Notes: generated by a model not told the origin, from the letters alone. Counted from the first letter of the stretch, positions 54,742-62,635 are shown. The stretch is 64,000 nucleotides of DNA from Devosia sp. (GCF_014860165.1 NZ_JACZKG010000017.1:1-64000), one strand, 5' to 3'. A program made the numbers and translations.

Positions 54742-55476
54742 TCAGCGCAGCCATTTGGGGGCGAAGCGCATGCCCGGCGCGGCTGGCATGTGACGCATCA
54801 GGCGTCGATAGACCAGACCGAACAGGAAGAAAACCACCAGCGAGACGGCGAGGAACCACAGCGCCGCGACCGAGAAATGCAGGAAGGCATTGTAGTCGCG
54901 CTCGAACAGGTCCTTGGCCGTGATCATCAGGTCCCGCTGGTTGCCGATGACGGGCAGGGCGAAATAGACGATGGCCGTGGCGTGGAACAGGAACACGACC
55001 TCATTGGTATAGGCGGGCCAGGCCAGGCGGATGAGATTGGGCCAGACCACGTGGCGGAACTGCTGCGCCCTGGACATGCCGTAGGCACGGGCGGCCTCCA
55101 CCTCGCCGCGCGGCACGGCACGCAGCGCGCCATAGAAGATTTCGGCGGTGTAGGCGCCGGTGTTGAGGGTCAGCACCAGCGGGCCGATGAACAGCGGGTG
55201 CAGCACGAACCAGGAAATGCCCCATGGCTTCCACACGGCGACGTTGAACGACAAAGCCAGCGAATAGAGCATGAAGAACTGGATGAAGAGCGGCGACCCG
55301 CGGAAGGCGTAGATATAGCCGCGGCTGAGCCTTGATATCAGCGGATTGGGCGATGCCTTGCCCAGCGCCAGGGCCACTGCGAAGACGAAGCCGAGCGGAA
55401 TGGAGGCGGCGGCGAAATAGACGTTGAACACGGCCGCGGGCGCGAAGAGGGCGATTTCCTGGAGCAGGCGATCCAT
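54742..55476 (-). CDS. Polar amino acid ABC transporter permease (HisM-like)
   Basis: A 244-residue permease starting at ATG 55476 (MDRLLQEIALFAP). The ATG shares one base with the stop of the upstream permease (TGATG). Five helices and the EAA motif (GEVEAARAYGMSRAQQFRHVVWPNLIRLAWPAYTNE) place it in the HisM/ArtM group. It forms a heterodimer with the next permease. The frame upstream to 55602 is a shadow of the other permease. Confidence 0.92.
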   Translation of the reverse strand: MDRLLQEIALFAPAAVFNVYFAAASIPLGFVFAVALALGKASPNPLISRLSRGYIYAFRGSPLFIQFFMLYSLALSFNVAVWKPWGISWFVLHPLFIGPLVLTLNTGAYTAEIFYGALRAVPRGEVEAARAYGMSRAQQFRHVVWPNLIRLAWPAYTNEVVFLFHATAIVYFALPVIGNQRDLMITAKDLFERDYNAFLHFSVAALWFLAVSLVVFFLFGLVYRRLMRHMPAAPGMRFAPKWLR

Positions 55477-56288
55477 CAGTGGCGCACCTCGCTCAGGATG
55501 CCACGGCCGGCGCGGCGCATGATGGCCTCGAAGACCCGCTCGGACAGCAGTGTCACGAGGATGTAGAAGACAAACAGGACCAGATAGTAGCGCCAGCGCC
55601 AATCGTCATGCACGAGACCCACCGTGGGCAGGAAATTGGGGGCGCCAAGCCGGTCGGCCCACAGCACGATATCGGCGATCTGCAGCAGCGAGAGCAGCGA
55701 TGTCGCCTTGATGATCAGCATCCAGACATTGGAGAGGCCGGGCAGGGCATAGACCCACATCTGGCGGATATGGATGCGCCACAGGAGCTGGCTCGCCGAC
55801 ATGCCATAGGCGCGGGCGGCCTCCAATTGCCCCTTGGGCACCGAGCGCAGCGCGCCGTGGATGACATTGGTGGCGAAAGCGCCATAGACCAGGCCCAGCG
55901 AGACCGAGGCGAGGACGAGGTATTCGGGCGTGCCGAGGAACCAGTTGGCTTCCTTGCAGGGCGGCCAGGCAGCCGACTGCGCAGCGAGCATCTCTGGCGT
56001 GCAGACCTGGCCGGCGATGAACCACTCGACCGCCTGCTCGAAGGCCAGCGGGAAGAACAGGAAGAACAGCACATCGGGCACGCCGCGCACGATCGAGGAA
56101 TAGACCGTGCCGATCAGGCGCAGCGGCAGGAACCGCGAATTCTTGAGGGTGGCGCCGAGCAGGCCGAAAATGACGGCCAGGGTGCCGCCAAAGACGGCGG
56201 CAAAGATGGTGAACTGGAAGCTCGCATACCAGGTGAGATGCTTGCCATTGGTGATGTAGCTCAGCCAGAAGGCCAGGTCTTCGCTCAT
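55476..56288 (-). CDS. Polar amino acid ABC transporter permease (HisQ-like)
   Basis: A 270-residue permease with signature YASFQFTIFAAVFGGTLAVIFGLLGATLKNS and RGVPDVLFFLFF. The EAA loop is GQLEAARAYGMSASQLLWRIHIRQMWVYALPGLSNVW. It has a longer extracytoplasmic insert (VCTPEMLAAQSAAWPPCKEANW) with two cysteines. It is followed immediately by its HisM-like partner. A repeat-containing gap of 185 nt separates it from the binding-protein gene. Confidence 0.92.
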   Translation of the reverse strand: MSEDLAFWLSYITNGKHLTWYASFQFTIFAAVFGGTLAVIFGLLGATLKNSRFLPLRLIGTVYSSIVRGVPDVLFFLFFPLAFEQAVEWFIAGQVCTPEMLAAQSAAWPPCKEANWFLGTPEYLVLASVSLGLVYGAFATNVIHGALRSVPKGQLEAARAYGMSASQLLWRIHIRQMWVYALPGLSNVWMLIIKATSLLSLLQIADIVLWADRLGAPNFLPTVGLVHDDWRWRYYLVLFVFYILVTLLSERVFEAIMRRAGRGILSEVRH

Positions 56289-56299
56289 GGAGTCCAGCC

Positions 56300-56460
56300 G
56301 CTGGATATCCTTCTCCCCTTACGGGAGAAGGTGCCCCGAAGGGGCGGATGAGGGGGTGGGGTAGAACCGTCCGATTGCATATGCAGTGCCGATCCCCTCA
56401 CCCGTCTTGCGCTAGGCGCGATCTCCCCGCTCCCGCCAGGGGAGAGGGGAGACCGAGCGT
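56300..56460. repeat. Palindromic repeat between binding-protein and permease genes
   Basis: Two CTCCCC-rich palindromes (about 56311-56329, CTTCTCCC...GGGAGAAGG, and about 56425-56450) flank a less symmetric centre with CATATGCA. Placement between the binding-protein gene and its permease is typical of REP hairpins that favour high binding-protein expression. Confidence 0.65.
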
Positions 56461-56473
56461 GTGAAGGCTTGGC

Positions 56474-57226
56474 TTACTCAGCGAAATACGGCCCGCGGCC
56501 TTCGAACCACTGCGCGATCAGCTTGTCGACGGTGCCGTCCTTCTTGAGAGCCGTCAGGGCGTCATCGAACTTGGTCTTGAGTTCGGCTTCGTCCTTGCGC
56601 AGGCCCGCGCCGACGCCATTGCCGATCATCACGTCTTCGCCGACGAATTCGAGGGCGCCGCTGGACGCGGCGACCACGGGCTCGAGATAGGCGCCATCGG
56701 CCAGGATGGTGTCGAGGTTGCCGCCTGCCAGGTCGGCCATGGCCTGGTCGGCAGTGCCGAAGGAGACCACGGTGTTGGTCGCGCCGAGATTTTCCTCGGC
56801 ATAGGCGGCCTGGATGGTGCCGCCCTGAACGCCGACCCGCTTGCCTTCGAGGGCCGACGGGTCAATGCCGGCGCCGGCAGCGGCGACGAACTTGGACGGA
56901 TCGGGCGGGAAGTAGTTCTGGGTGAAGTCGATGGTTTCGAGACGCTCGTCGGTGATCGACATGCCGGCCATGATCACGTCGTAGTTGCCCGCGAGCAGGT
57001 TGGGGATGATCGAGTCCCAGTCATTGGTGATCACTTCGCAGGTAAGGCCGGCCTGGGCGCAGATGGCGGCCGCCAGGTCGATCTCGAAGCCAGCGGGCTC
57101 GCCCGCATCGTTGAGGAAGTTCCAGGGCGCATAGGCGCCTTCGGTAGCGATGCGCACGGTTTCCTGTGCCTGGGTCGCGGCGCCGAGGGCCAGGGTGGCC
57201 ACTGCCGCGAGGATGAGCTTCTTCAT
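56474..57226 (-). CDS. Polar amino acid ABC transporter substrate-binding protein
   Basis: A 250-residue periplasmic binding protein of SBP family 3. Signal peptide MKKLILAAVATLALGAATQA before QE. Ligand-binding segments resemble lysine/arginine/ornithine-binding proteins: EGAYAPWNFLNDAGEPAGFEIDLAAAIC, AGMSITDERLETIDFTQNYF, and VQGGTIQAAY. The precise amino acid is uncertain. It lies downstream of the ATPase gene and upstream of the two permeases. Confidence 0.92.
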   Translation of the reverse strand: MKKLILAAVATLALGAATQAQETVRIATEGAYAPWNFLNDAGEPAGFEIDLAAAICAQAGLTCEVITNDWDSIIPNLLAGNYDVIMAGMSITDERLETIDFTQNYFPPDPSKFVAAAGAGIDPSALEGKRVGVQGGTIQAAYAEENLGATNTVVSFGTADQAMADLAGGNLDTILADGAYLEPVVAASSGALEFVGEDVMIGNGVGAGLRKDEAELKTKFDDALTALKKDGTVDKLIAQWFEGRGPYFAE

Positions 57227-57292
57227 CTGTTTCTCCGTTCGTTGTTCTTGTCGTTGCGCCCGTTTCCCGGGACTTGATCCAGCGTCGCCCGC

Positions 57293-58090
57293 CTATTGGT
57301 GGCTGGCGGCGTTTAGGAATTGCTTGAGGCGGGCCGATTTGGTGGCGCCGAAAACCTGCTCGGGCGGGCCTTCTTCCTCGATCATGCCCTGATGCAGGAA
57401 GATGACGCGGTCGCTGACCGAGCGGGCGAAATCCATGTCATGGGTCACCAGCACCATGGTCCGGCCCTCGTCGGCGAGAATCTTGATGACGCGCAGCACC
57501 TCCACCTCGAGTTCCGGGTCTAGCGCCGAGGTGGGTTCGTCAAACAGCATGACGCGCGGATTGATGCAGAGGGCGCGGGCAATGGCCGCGCGCTGCTGCT
57601 GGCCACCCGACAGCTGGGCGGGATAGGCGTCGGCCTTTTCGCGGATGCCGACCTTGGCCAGCATGGCGAGCGCCTCCTGCTGCACCTCGCCGCGGTCGCG
57701 CTTCTGCACGATGAGCGGCGCCTCCATGACGTTTTCGAGAATGGTCAGGTGGGCCCACAGGTTGAAGCTCTGGAACACCATGCCCAGTTCGGAGCGGATG
57801 CGGCGGATCTGGTTTTCGTCGCCGATCTGGCGGTGGGGCGCGGTGCCGCGCAGCTTGATCTCCTCGCCGTCGATGGCGACGGTGCCGCTATCGGGCACTT
57901 CGAGCATGTTGATGCAGCGCAGCAGGGTGGACTTGCCCGAGCCCGAAGACCCGATCAGCGACACCACCTCGCCTTCGCTGGCGGAGAAGGAAATGCCCTT
58001 GAGCACTTCCAGCTGGCCGAAAGATTTGTGCAAGTCGCGGATTGCCACGACAGGCCACTTTTCCGCGCTGGCGGCAGCAGCTTGCGCCAT
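57293..58090 (-). CDS. Polar amino acid ABC transporter ATPase (HisP/GlnQ-like)
   Basis: A 265-residue ATPase with Walker [11 protein letters not shown]-loop [11 protein letters not shown], signature [15 protein letters not shown], Walker [15 protein letters not shown] and H-loop VTHDM. The insert with [32 protein letters not shown] is typical of HisP-type ATPases. ATG 58090 with AAGGGTGA upstream is preferred to the GTG two codons earlier. It is the first gene of the operon running to the deacylase. Confidence 0.94.
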   Translation of the reverse strand: MAQAAAASAEKWPVVAIRDLHKSFGQLEVLKGISFSASEGEVVSLIGSSGSGKSTLLRCINMLEVPDSGTVAIDGEEIKLRGTAPHRQIGDENQIRRIRSELGMVFQSFNLWAHLTILENVMEAPLIVQKRDRGEVQQEALAMLAKVGIREKADAYPAQLSGGQQQRAAIARALCINPRVMLFDEPTSALDPELEVEVLRVIKILADEGRTMVLVTHDMDFARSVSDRVIFLHQGMIEEEGPPEQVFGATKSARLKQFLNAASHQ

Positions 58091-58299
58091 ATTCACCCTT
58101 TGCCCGCCGAGGCGGGCGCCTTCCTGATCGGGGACTGCCCTTTTTTGAGGCTGGCAATCCTTACCGCCGTCAAGAAAAGCAAAAGCTGGGGAGATAGCAA
58201 GCGGAAAGAAACTCCGAGTGGCTTGCGTTCCCAGCTTCTGTGGTGCGCCAGCCGTAATTGGCTGCGCTATGGTGCGCAGTGCAAAAGGGTGTCAAGTCG

Positions 58300-59100
58300 A
58301 TGTTCTTCATAGTCTCCAAGGTCTTCTGGGTGCTGGTGCAGCCGGTCAGCCTGACGTTCCTGCTGTGCCTGTTCGGTTGGGTTCTGGTCGCTTTCGGTCG
58401 CAGGCGGCTCGGGCTCTTGGCGGGCGCACTGGCGCTCCTGATCCTTGGGGTGAGCGCCTTCACAACGGCAGGGGTCATGGCGATCCGGCCGCTTGAGGAG
58501 CGTTTCGCGCGACCGGCCACCATGCCCCGGGACGTGTCCACGATCATCATGCTGGGTGGGGCGACATCCGGCCGTGTCAGCACCAGGCGGCAGGTCGCCG
58601 AGTTAACCGAGGCGGGCGATCGGCTGACCGAGACGCTGCGTCTGGCGCAGCTTTACCCACAGGCACGTATCGTGCTGAGCGGCGGTTCTGGCCTGATGGT
58701 CGACGATGGCGAGTCCGAGGCCTTGACGGCACGGCGGTTCTTCATCGGTCTGGGGGTCGAGCCCTCGCGGCTGGTGCTGGAGGGGGAGTCGCGCAACACC
58801 GACGAGAATGCCGAAAATACGCTAGCCATGCTGGGCGAGGTGACGGGCAATGTGATGCTGGTGACATCGGCATTCCACATGCCCCGGTCCGTCGGCATCT
58901 TCCGCACGTCCGGCCTTGAGGTTATCGCCTGGCCTACCGACTATCGGAGCACGGGCGCGGAATCCTTCGGCCTTGACGTGGTCAATCCGGCGGTGAACGT
59001 GGTGACGACCAGCGTGGCGATGAAGGAGTGGATCGGGCTGGCGGTCTACCACTGGACCGGGCGGATCGACGAGCTGCTGCCCGCTCAGCTCTCGAACTGA
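58300..59100 (+). CDS. YdcF-family (DUF218) membrane protein
   Basis: A 266-residue protein starting at ATG 58300 with AAAGGG upstream. Two N-terminal helices (FWVLVQPVSLTFLLCLFGWVLVAF and LGLLAGALALLILGVSAFTTAG) precede the DUF218 domain. The domain has IIMLGGATSG, ARIVLSGGSGLMVDDGESEA, LVLEGESRNTDENAENTLAML and LVTSAFHMPRSVGIF. This family includes ElyC/SanA/YdcF proteins linked to envelope and peptidoglycan maintenance. Its 3' end overlaps the convergent HWE kinase by 16 bases. Confidence 0.9.
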   Translation: MFFIVSKVFWVLVQPVSLTFLLCLFGWVLVAFGRRRLGLLAGALALLILGVSAFTTAGVMAIRPLEERFARPATMPRDVSTIIMLGGATSGRVSTRRQVAELTEAGDRLTETLRLAQLYPQARIVLSGGSGLMVDDGESEALTARRFFIGLGVEPSRLVLEGESRNTDENAENTLAMLGEVTGNVMLVTSAFHMPRSVGIFRTSGLEVIAWPTDYRSTGAESFGLDVVNPAVNVVTTSVAMKEWIGLAVYHWTGRIDELLPAQLSN

Positions 59101-60062
59101 TCAGCAGGCACGTTCAGCCGGTAGCGGACGCCATCGGCCTCGACGCGGAAATCGGCGGTACCACCGACCGAGAGCGGCACGATGCGCTCGAGGACCAGCG
59201 TGCCGAAGTGCGGCTCGTGCTGGACGGGGGCGACGTCAATGCCCGTCTCCTGCCATTCGATGACGAGGTGTGGGGGTTGATCGGGCGGGTGAACCACGCG
59301 CGCGTCGATCCAGACTTGCCCGGGCTGCCCATCGGCCAGCGCGCCATGGCGGATCGCGTTGGCGCCCAGTTCATGAATGGCGAGGCCGATATGCAGCGAC
59401 GCATTGGGACCCAGCAGGGGATTTTGACCGGTGACACGAACGTGGGGAAGGATGGCGTGGCCGACCCGCGTGAGCTGCGAGGTTATCAGCGACTGCAGAT
59501 AGGTACCGCGCCAATTGCTCTCGGTCACCAGATCCTGCGTGCTGGACAGCGCGTGGAGCCGGCCGCGGAACCGGTCCAGAAAGTCCTTGATGCTGCCGCT
59601 GTGGTGCGCGGTCTGCATGGCAACGGACTGCACGATGGCCAACAGGTTCTTGGAGCGATGGCTGACCTCGCGCAACAGCGTTGCCACGGCAATTTCCCGC
59701 GCGCGCTCCTCGGTCCGGTCGGTGACGACTGTGGTGACACCCAGTTCGTCCGACACCATCCTTGCCTCGAAATAGTGGCGGCGAAGACCTTCGCCAATTT
59801 CGAACTCGATGATTTGGTCGTCGGTGGTAGTGCGTGCCCGATCAAAGGCTTCCGCGAAGGCAAAGGCGGTTTCGGCAGGCAGGAAATCAGCCTCGGTGCC
59901 GCCGATCACCGCCTGCCCGGACCATGCCGCAGGCAGGTTCTCCGCCATGTCGAAACGGTGGTCCGGCCCCTGGTGCAAGATGCAAATTCCCTGCGCGCGC
60001 AAGCCTGCGGACAAGGCGCCCAACCTCATCTGCGTCTGCGGATCAAGCGGGGAGGGGGGCAT
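59085..60062 (-). CDS. HWE-family sensor histidine kinase
   Basis: A 325-residue soluble kinase. The N-terminal about 120 residues look like a degenerate PAS-type sensor (GICILHQGPDHRFDMAENLPAAW). The HWE/HisKA_2 dimerisation box is LLREVSHRSKNLLAIVQSVAMQTA with His135. The ATPase domain has IHELGANAIRHGAL and WQETGIDV, and ends with VGGTADFRVEADGVRYRLNVP. HWE/HisKA_2 kinases often phosphorylate PhyR in the alphaproteobacterial general stress response (established for several species). It lies 0.4 kb from phyR with the DUF1328 gene between, so that role is likely here. Confidence 0.87.
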   Translation of the reverse strand: MPPSPLDPQTQMRLGALSAGLRAQGICILHQGPDHRFDMAENLPAAWSGQAVIGGTEADFLPAETAFAFAEAFDRARTTTDDQIIEFEIGEGLRRHYFEARMVSDELGVTTVVTDRTEERAREIAVATLLREVSHRSKNLLAIVQSVAMQTAHHSGSIKDFLDRFRGRLHALSSTQDLVTESNWRGTYLQSLITSQLTRVGHAILPHVRVTGQNPLLGPNASLHIGLAIHELGANAIRHGALADGQPGQVWIDARVVHPPDQPPHLVIEWQETGIDVAPVQHEPHFGTLVLERIVPLSVGGTADFRVEADGVRYRLNVPADQFES

Positions 60063-60153
60063 AAGGGAAAGCCTTGGAAGCTGCCGGGAAACAAAACGGC
60101 CCCGCTGTGGAGCGAGGCCGCATCAAATGGCTGGCCGGGCTGCACCGAGAGGG

Positions 60154-60318
60154 TCAGGCACGCCGGAAGAAGCCGATGACCAGCGAGATGACCAAGAAGG
60201 CCAGGAACAGGAAGAACAGAATCTGGGCGATGCCGGCCGAGGCGCCAGCGATGCCGCTGAAGCCGAGAACGCCCGCGATAAGCGCGATAACGAGGAAGAC
60301 GAGTGCGTAGTAGAGCAT
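60154..60318 (-). CDS. DUF1328 small membrane protein
   Basis: A 54-residue protein: [16 protein letters not shown], then [14 protein letters not shown] and a second helix ending GFFRRA. This is the DUF1328 (YtjA) pattern, two helices around a glycine-rich turn. A strong AGGAG lies 8 nt before the ATG. A perfect EcfG-type promoter (GGAAC-N16-CGTT) lies 33 nt upstream of the start, so it is very probably a general stress gene. The molecular function of DUF1328 is unknown. Confidence 0.93.
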   Translation of the reverse strand: MLYYALVFLVIALIAGVLGFSGIAGASAGIAQILFFLFLAFLVISLVIGFFRRA

Positions 60319-60350
60319 GTCACTCTCCTAATCGAAGTTATTGGTCTTAC

Positions 60351-60375
60351 AACGGTTCTCGCGTTGGGGGGTTCC
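60351..60375 (-). promoter_or_regulatory. EcfG-type promoter of the DUF1328 gene
   Basis: On the minus strand, GGAAC (60375-60371), 16 nt, then CGTT (60354-60351), an exact match to the EcfG consensus. The start codon is 33 nt downstream of the -10 element. Confidence 0.85.
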
Positions 60376-60384
60376 TGATGGGCA

Positions 60385-60412
60385 ACAAAAAAGGCCGGGT
60401 GTTCCCGGCCTT
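60385..60412 (-). terminator. Rho-independent terminator of phyR
   Basis: On the minus strand, AAGGCCGGG, a 4-nt loop and CCCGGCCTT run into six T residues, about 20 nt after the phyR stop. The stem (60391-60399 and 60404-60412) is a perfect 9-bp match. Confidence 0.9.
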
Positions 60413-60432
60413 GTTGGTCGAGCGGAGAGCCG

Positions 60433-61227
60433 TCAGGCCGCAGCACGCGAGCCTTCGTCAAAGAACAGCGCCTGGCTGATCAGCGCCTTCACCATGTCGG
60501 GATTGAACGGCTTGGTGACGAGGAAGGTCGGCTCTGGCCGTTCGCCGGTCAAAAGGCGTTCCGGGAAGGCGGTGATGAAGATCACCGGCACGGAATGGCT
60601 GTTGAGGATATCGTTGACCGCGTCGATACCCGAACTGCCATCGGCGAGCTGGATATCGGCCAGGATCATGCGCGGCTGGGTCTGGGCAAACAGGTTGACC
60701 GCTTCCTTATGCGTGCGCGCGACGCTCACCACCTTGTGGCCGAGGCTCTCGACGAGCTGCTCGATATCCATGGCGATCAAGGGCTCATCCTCGATGATCA
60801 TGATTTCGGTGGCGACCTGGCGGGAAATTTCGATCGAGGCTTCCTCGAGCAGCGAGTTGAACTCGGCCTCGGAGACGGAGAGAATTTCGGCAGCCTGTCC
60901 ATGGGTGAAGCCTTCCACGGCGACCAGCAGGAAAGCCTGTCGTGGACGTGGCGCCAGGTTGGCAAGGTTGGTGGCCGCGCGCTTCTCCCACGCAAAGGTG
61001 GAGGTGGGGTGGGGCACGTTCACCGCCGATGTCGAGAACAGCGCCGAAAACAGCTTGTAGAGCGCTATGCGATCGTTGGACGCCTCGGGGAACAGCGAGA
61101 TATCGGCGATGAGAGCTTCAAGGGTCGCCGCAACATAGGCATCGCCTGAGGTTTGCGACCCGGTTACAGCACGGGAAAACCGCCGCAGATACGGCAGGTG
61201 CGGAGCAATCCGCGTGGACAAAGTCAT
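60433..61227 (-). CDS. phyR: PhyR, anti-anti-sigma response regulator of the general stress response
   Basis: A 264-residue protein with an N-terminal sigma-like domain (about residues 1-130) resembling EcfG sigma-2 and sigma-4 parts, including LANLAPRPRQAFLLVAVEGFTHGQAAEIL. The C-terminal receiver has IIEDEPLIAMD and Asp191 in LADIQLADGSSG. When phosphorylated, PhyR binds NepR and frees EcfG (established). It is divergent from nepR-ecfG, the classic arrangement. A perfect EcfG promoter at 61279-61304 indicates autoregulation. Confidence 0.97.
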   Translation of the reverse strand: MTLSTRIAPHLPYLRRFSRAVTGSQTSGDAYVAATLEALIADISLFPEASNDRIALYKLFSALFSTSAVNVPHPTSTFAWEKRAATNLANLAPRPRQAFLLVAVEGFTHGQAAEILSVSEAEFNSLLEEASIEISRQVATEIMIIEDEPLIAMDIEQLVESLGHKVVSVARTHKEAVNLFAQTQPRMILADIQLADGSSGIDAVNDILNSHSVPVIFITAFPERLLTGERPEPTFLVTKPFNPDMVKALISQALFFDEGSRAAA

Positions 61228-61278
61228 TAAGTGAACTCCCAGTGACGCTTACGGCTCGTGGTTGACACGAAACCAGAA

Positions 61279-61304
61279 AACGTGACTTCCCCGAACAAAG
61301 TTCC
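61279..61304 (-). promoter_or_regulatory. EcfG-type promoter of phyR
   Basis: On the minus strand, GGAAC (61304-61300), 17 nt, then CGTT (61282-61279). It lies 52 nt upstream of the phyR start and is an exact match to the consensus. Confidence 0.87.
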
Positions 61305-61313
61305 GAGCCGCCC

Positions 61314-61338
61314 GGAACTTTTTTTGCCATGATGCATT
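61314..61338 (+). promoter_or_regulatory. Probable EcfG-type promoter of nepR-ecfG
   Basis: GGAAC (61314-61318), 16 nt, then CATT (61335-61338), one mismatch to CGTT. Its GGAAC box is back to back with that of phyR, and the two form the perfect inverted repeat AAAGTTCC-N9-GGAACTTT (61297-61321). Confidence 0.65.
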
Positions 61339-61388
61339 GTTGGCCAAACGCGGGCAATTTCAACCATATCTGACGGTCTAGACACGGC

Positions 61389-61610
61389 ATGATGAAGGAA
61401 AAACTGGTGACCCAGCAACGTATGCGGACGCAGGCGGGGCGGGCAGAAGATGGGCTGGGTCCCAATACGGACATCGGTGCACGGCTGCGCGCCCTCTATG
61501 GAGCAGTGCAGGAAGAGGGGGTTCCTGACCAACTGCTCGATCTGCTCGAACGGCTCGATAGTGCCGAACAGGCGCAGCGGACTAAGAATGCTGCTCGTGA
61601 CGGAGAATAG
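61389..61610 (+). CDS. nepR: NepR, anti-sigma factor of EcfG
   Basis: A 73-residue protein with the NepR core helices IGARLRALYGAVQEEGVPDQLLDLLERLDSAEQ. NepR holds EcfG inactive until phosphorylated PhyR displaces it. Two adjacent ATG codons (61389 and 61392) could start it. The 3' end overlaps the likely ecfG start, so the two are translationally coupled. Size and context are canonical. Confidence 0.95.
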   Translation: MMKEKLVTQQRMRTQAGRAEDGLGPNTDIGARLRALYGAVQEEGVPDQLLDLLERLDSAEQAQRTKNAARDGE

Positions 61611-62169
61611 CGCGGTGGCCGCTGAACCGACTTCATTCAAGCGCGAAATGCTGGCAACCTTGCCGAGCCTGCGCGCCTTTGCCGTGTCGCTGACAGGCAA
61701 GCACGACAAGGCGGATGATCTCGTGCAGGATACAGTGATGAAGGCCTGGGCAAAACAGTCCAGCTTCGAGATGGGCACCAATATCAAGGCCTGGCTCTTC
61801 ACCATCCTGCGCAACGAGTTCTACAGCCAGATGCGCAAGCGCGGCCGCGAGGTGCAGGACAGCGACGGTGCCTTTACCGAGCGCCTTTCGGTCCATCCGG
61901 CCCAGTATGGCTCGATGGACATGCAGGATTTCAAGAAGGCCCTGGCGCAGTTGCCGGATGACCAGCGCGAAGCGGTGATCCTGATCGGCGCTTCCGGCTT
62001 TTCTTATGAGGAAGCCGCGGAGATCTGCGATTGCGCGGTTGGCACGATGAAGAGCCGGGTGAGCCGTGCGCGAACGCGGCTGCAGGACATCCTCAAGATA
62101 ACAGGCGAAGCCGATTACGGCCCGGACGCGGTCTCGGCCCAGGTCACCACCAGCAATCATTCGTTCTAG
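61588..62169 (+). CDS. ecfG: EcfG-type extracytoplasmic function sigma factor (general stress)
   Basis: About 193 residues. The sigma-2 region is LRAFAVSLTGKHDKADDLVQDTVMKAWAKQSSFEMGTNIKAWLFTILRN, and the sigma-4 region is LAQLPDDQREAVILIGASGFSYEEAAEICDCAVGTMKSRVSRAR. This is the EcfG/RpoE4 class (ECF15) that reads GGAAC-N16/17-CGTT promoters. Start candidates are ATG 61588, which overlaps nepR, and GTG 61615 with CGGAG upstream. Its stop shares the CTAG sequence with the convergent receiver gene. Confidence 0.96.
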   Translation: MLLVTENSAVAAEPTSFKREMLATLPSLRAFAVSLTGKHDKADDLVQDTVMKAWAKQSSFEMGTNIKAWLFTILRNEFYSQMRKRGREVQDSDGAFTERLSVHPAQYGSMDMQDFKKALAQLPDDQREAVILIGASGFSYEEAAEICDCAVGTMKSRVSRARTRLQDILKITGEADYGPDAVSAQVTTSNHSF

Positions 62170-62534
62170 CGGCGAGCGGCCAGCGCCTGTCGAACGGCGC
62201 TGGCCATCGCATCCTCCGGTATCGGCTTGGGGAGGACAGTGAGGTCCGGAAAAGCACCGGGTCCATGACCCACGGTCACGTCGGCTGTGGTGAGGACAGT
62301 GGGTACGCTGGCCTTCCGGAGCTGGTCCACCAGTTGCAGTGCTGCGGCATCGCGACTGCGAATCTCGACGACGGCAATGCCGATCTCGGGCCAATAGGTC
62401 TGCAGGGTCTGCGCCTCCGCAGCCGTGCCGGCAAACAGTGTTTTGCCGACGCCGAGCGCTTCGAGCATGCGCTGGATATCGAGCGCGATCAGGAATTCTT
62501 CCTCGACCACGAGGGCCGTCTGGCCGTTGAGCAT
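62166..62534 (-). CDS. Degenerate single-domain receiver with Glu at the phosphorylation site
   Basis: A 122-residue receiver-like protein. The acidic pocket is ALVVEEEFLIALDIQRMLEALG, and the conserved Lys is in VLPKPIPED. The phosphoacceptor position, however, reads AVVEIRSRD, with Glu57 where Asp is expected. It cannot be phosphorylated in the usual way and may mimic the active state or act as a binding partner. Convergent with ecfG (four-base overlap), it may modulate the stress response (inference). Confidence 0.8.
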   Translation of the reverse strand: MLNGQTALVVEEEFLIALDIQRMLEALGVGKTLFAGTAAEAQTLQTYWPEIGIAVVEIRSRDAAALQLVDQLRKASVPTVLTTADVTVGHGPGAFPDLTVLPKPIPEDAMASAVRQALAARR

Positions 62535-62607
62535 GTCTGGTTCCGTCCTCTGGAACTTTTCAGTGAGCCAGCGCGCGCGCAGCTGTCATTTAAGTTTGAC
62601 ATGTCCG

Positions 62608-62633
62608 GGAACGGCAGGCGGCTCCGTCGCGTT
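62608..62633 (+). promoter_or_regulatory. EcfG-type promoter of the Crp/Fnr gene
   Basis: GGAAC (62608-62612), 17 nt, then CGTT (62630-62633), an exact consensus match. It ends 2 nt before the ATG at 62636, so transcription would begin within the longest frame. This supports a downstream translation start. Confidence 0.75.
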
Positions 62634-62635
62634 GG

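Noticed and set aside
61228..61388. A small RNA gene between phyR and nepR
   Set aside because: The T-run after the GGAAC box looks like a terminator tail, but the preceding stem is explained by the two opposed promoter boxes.
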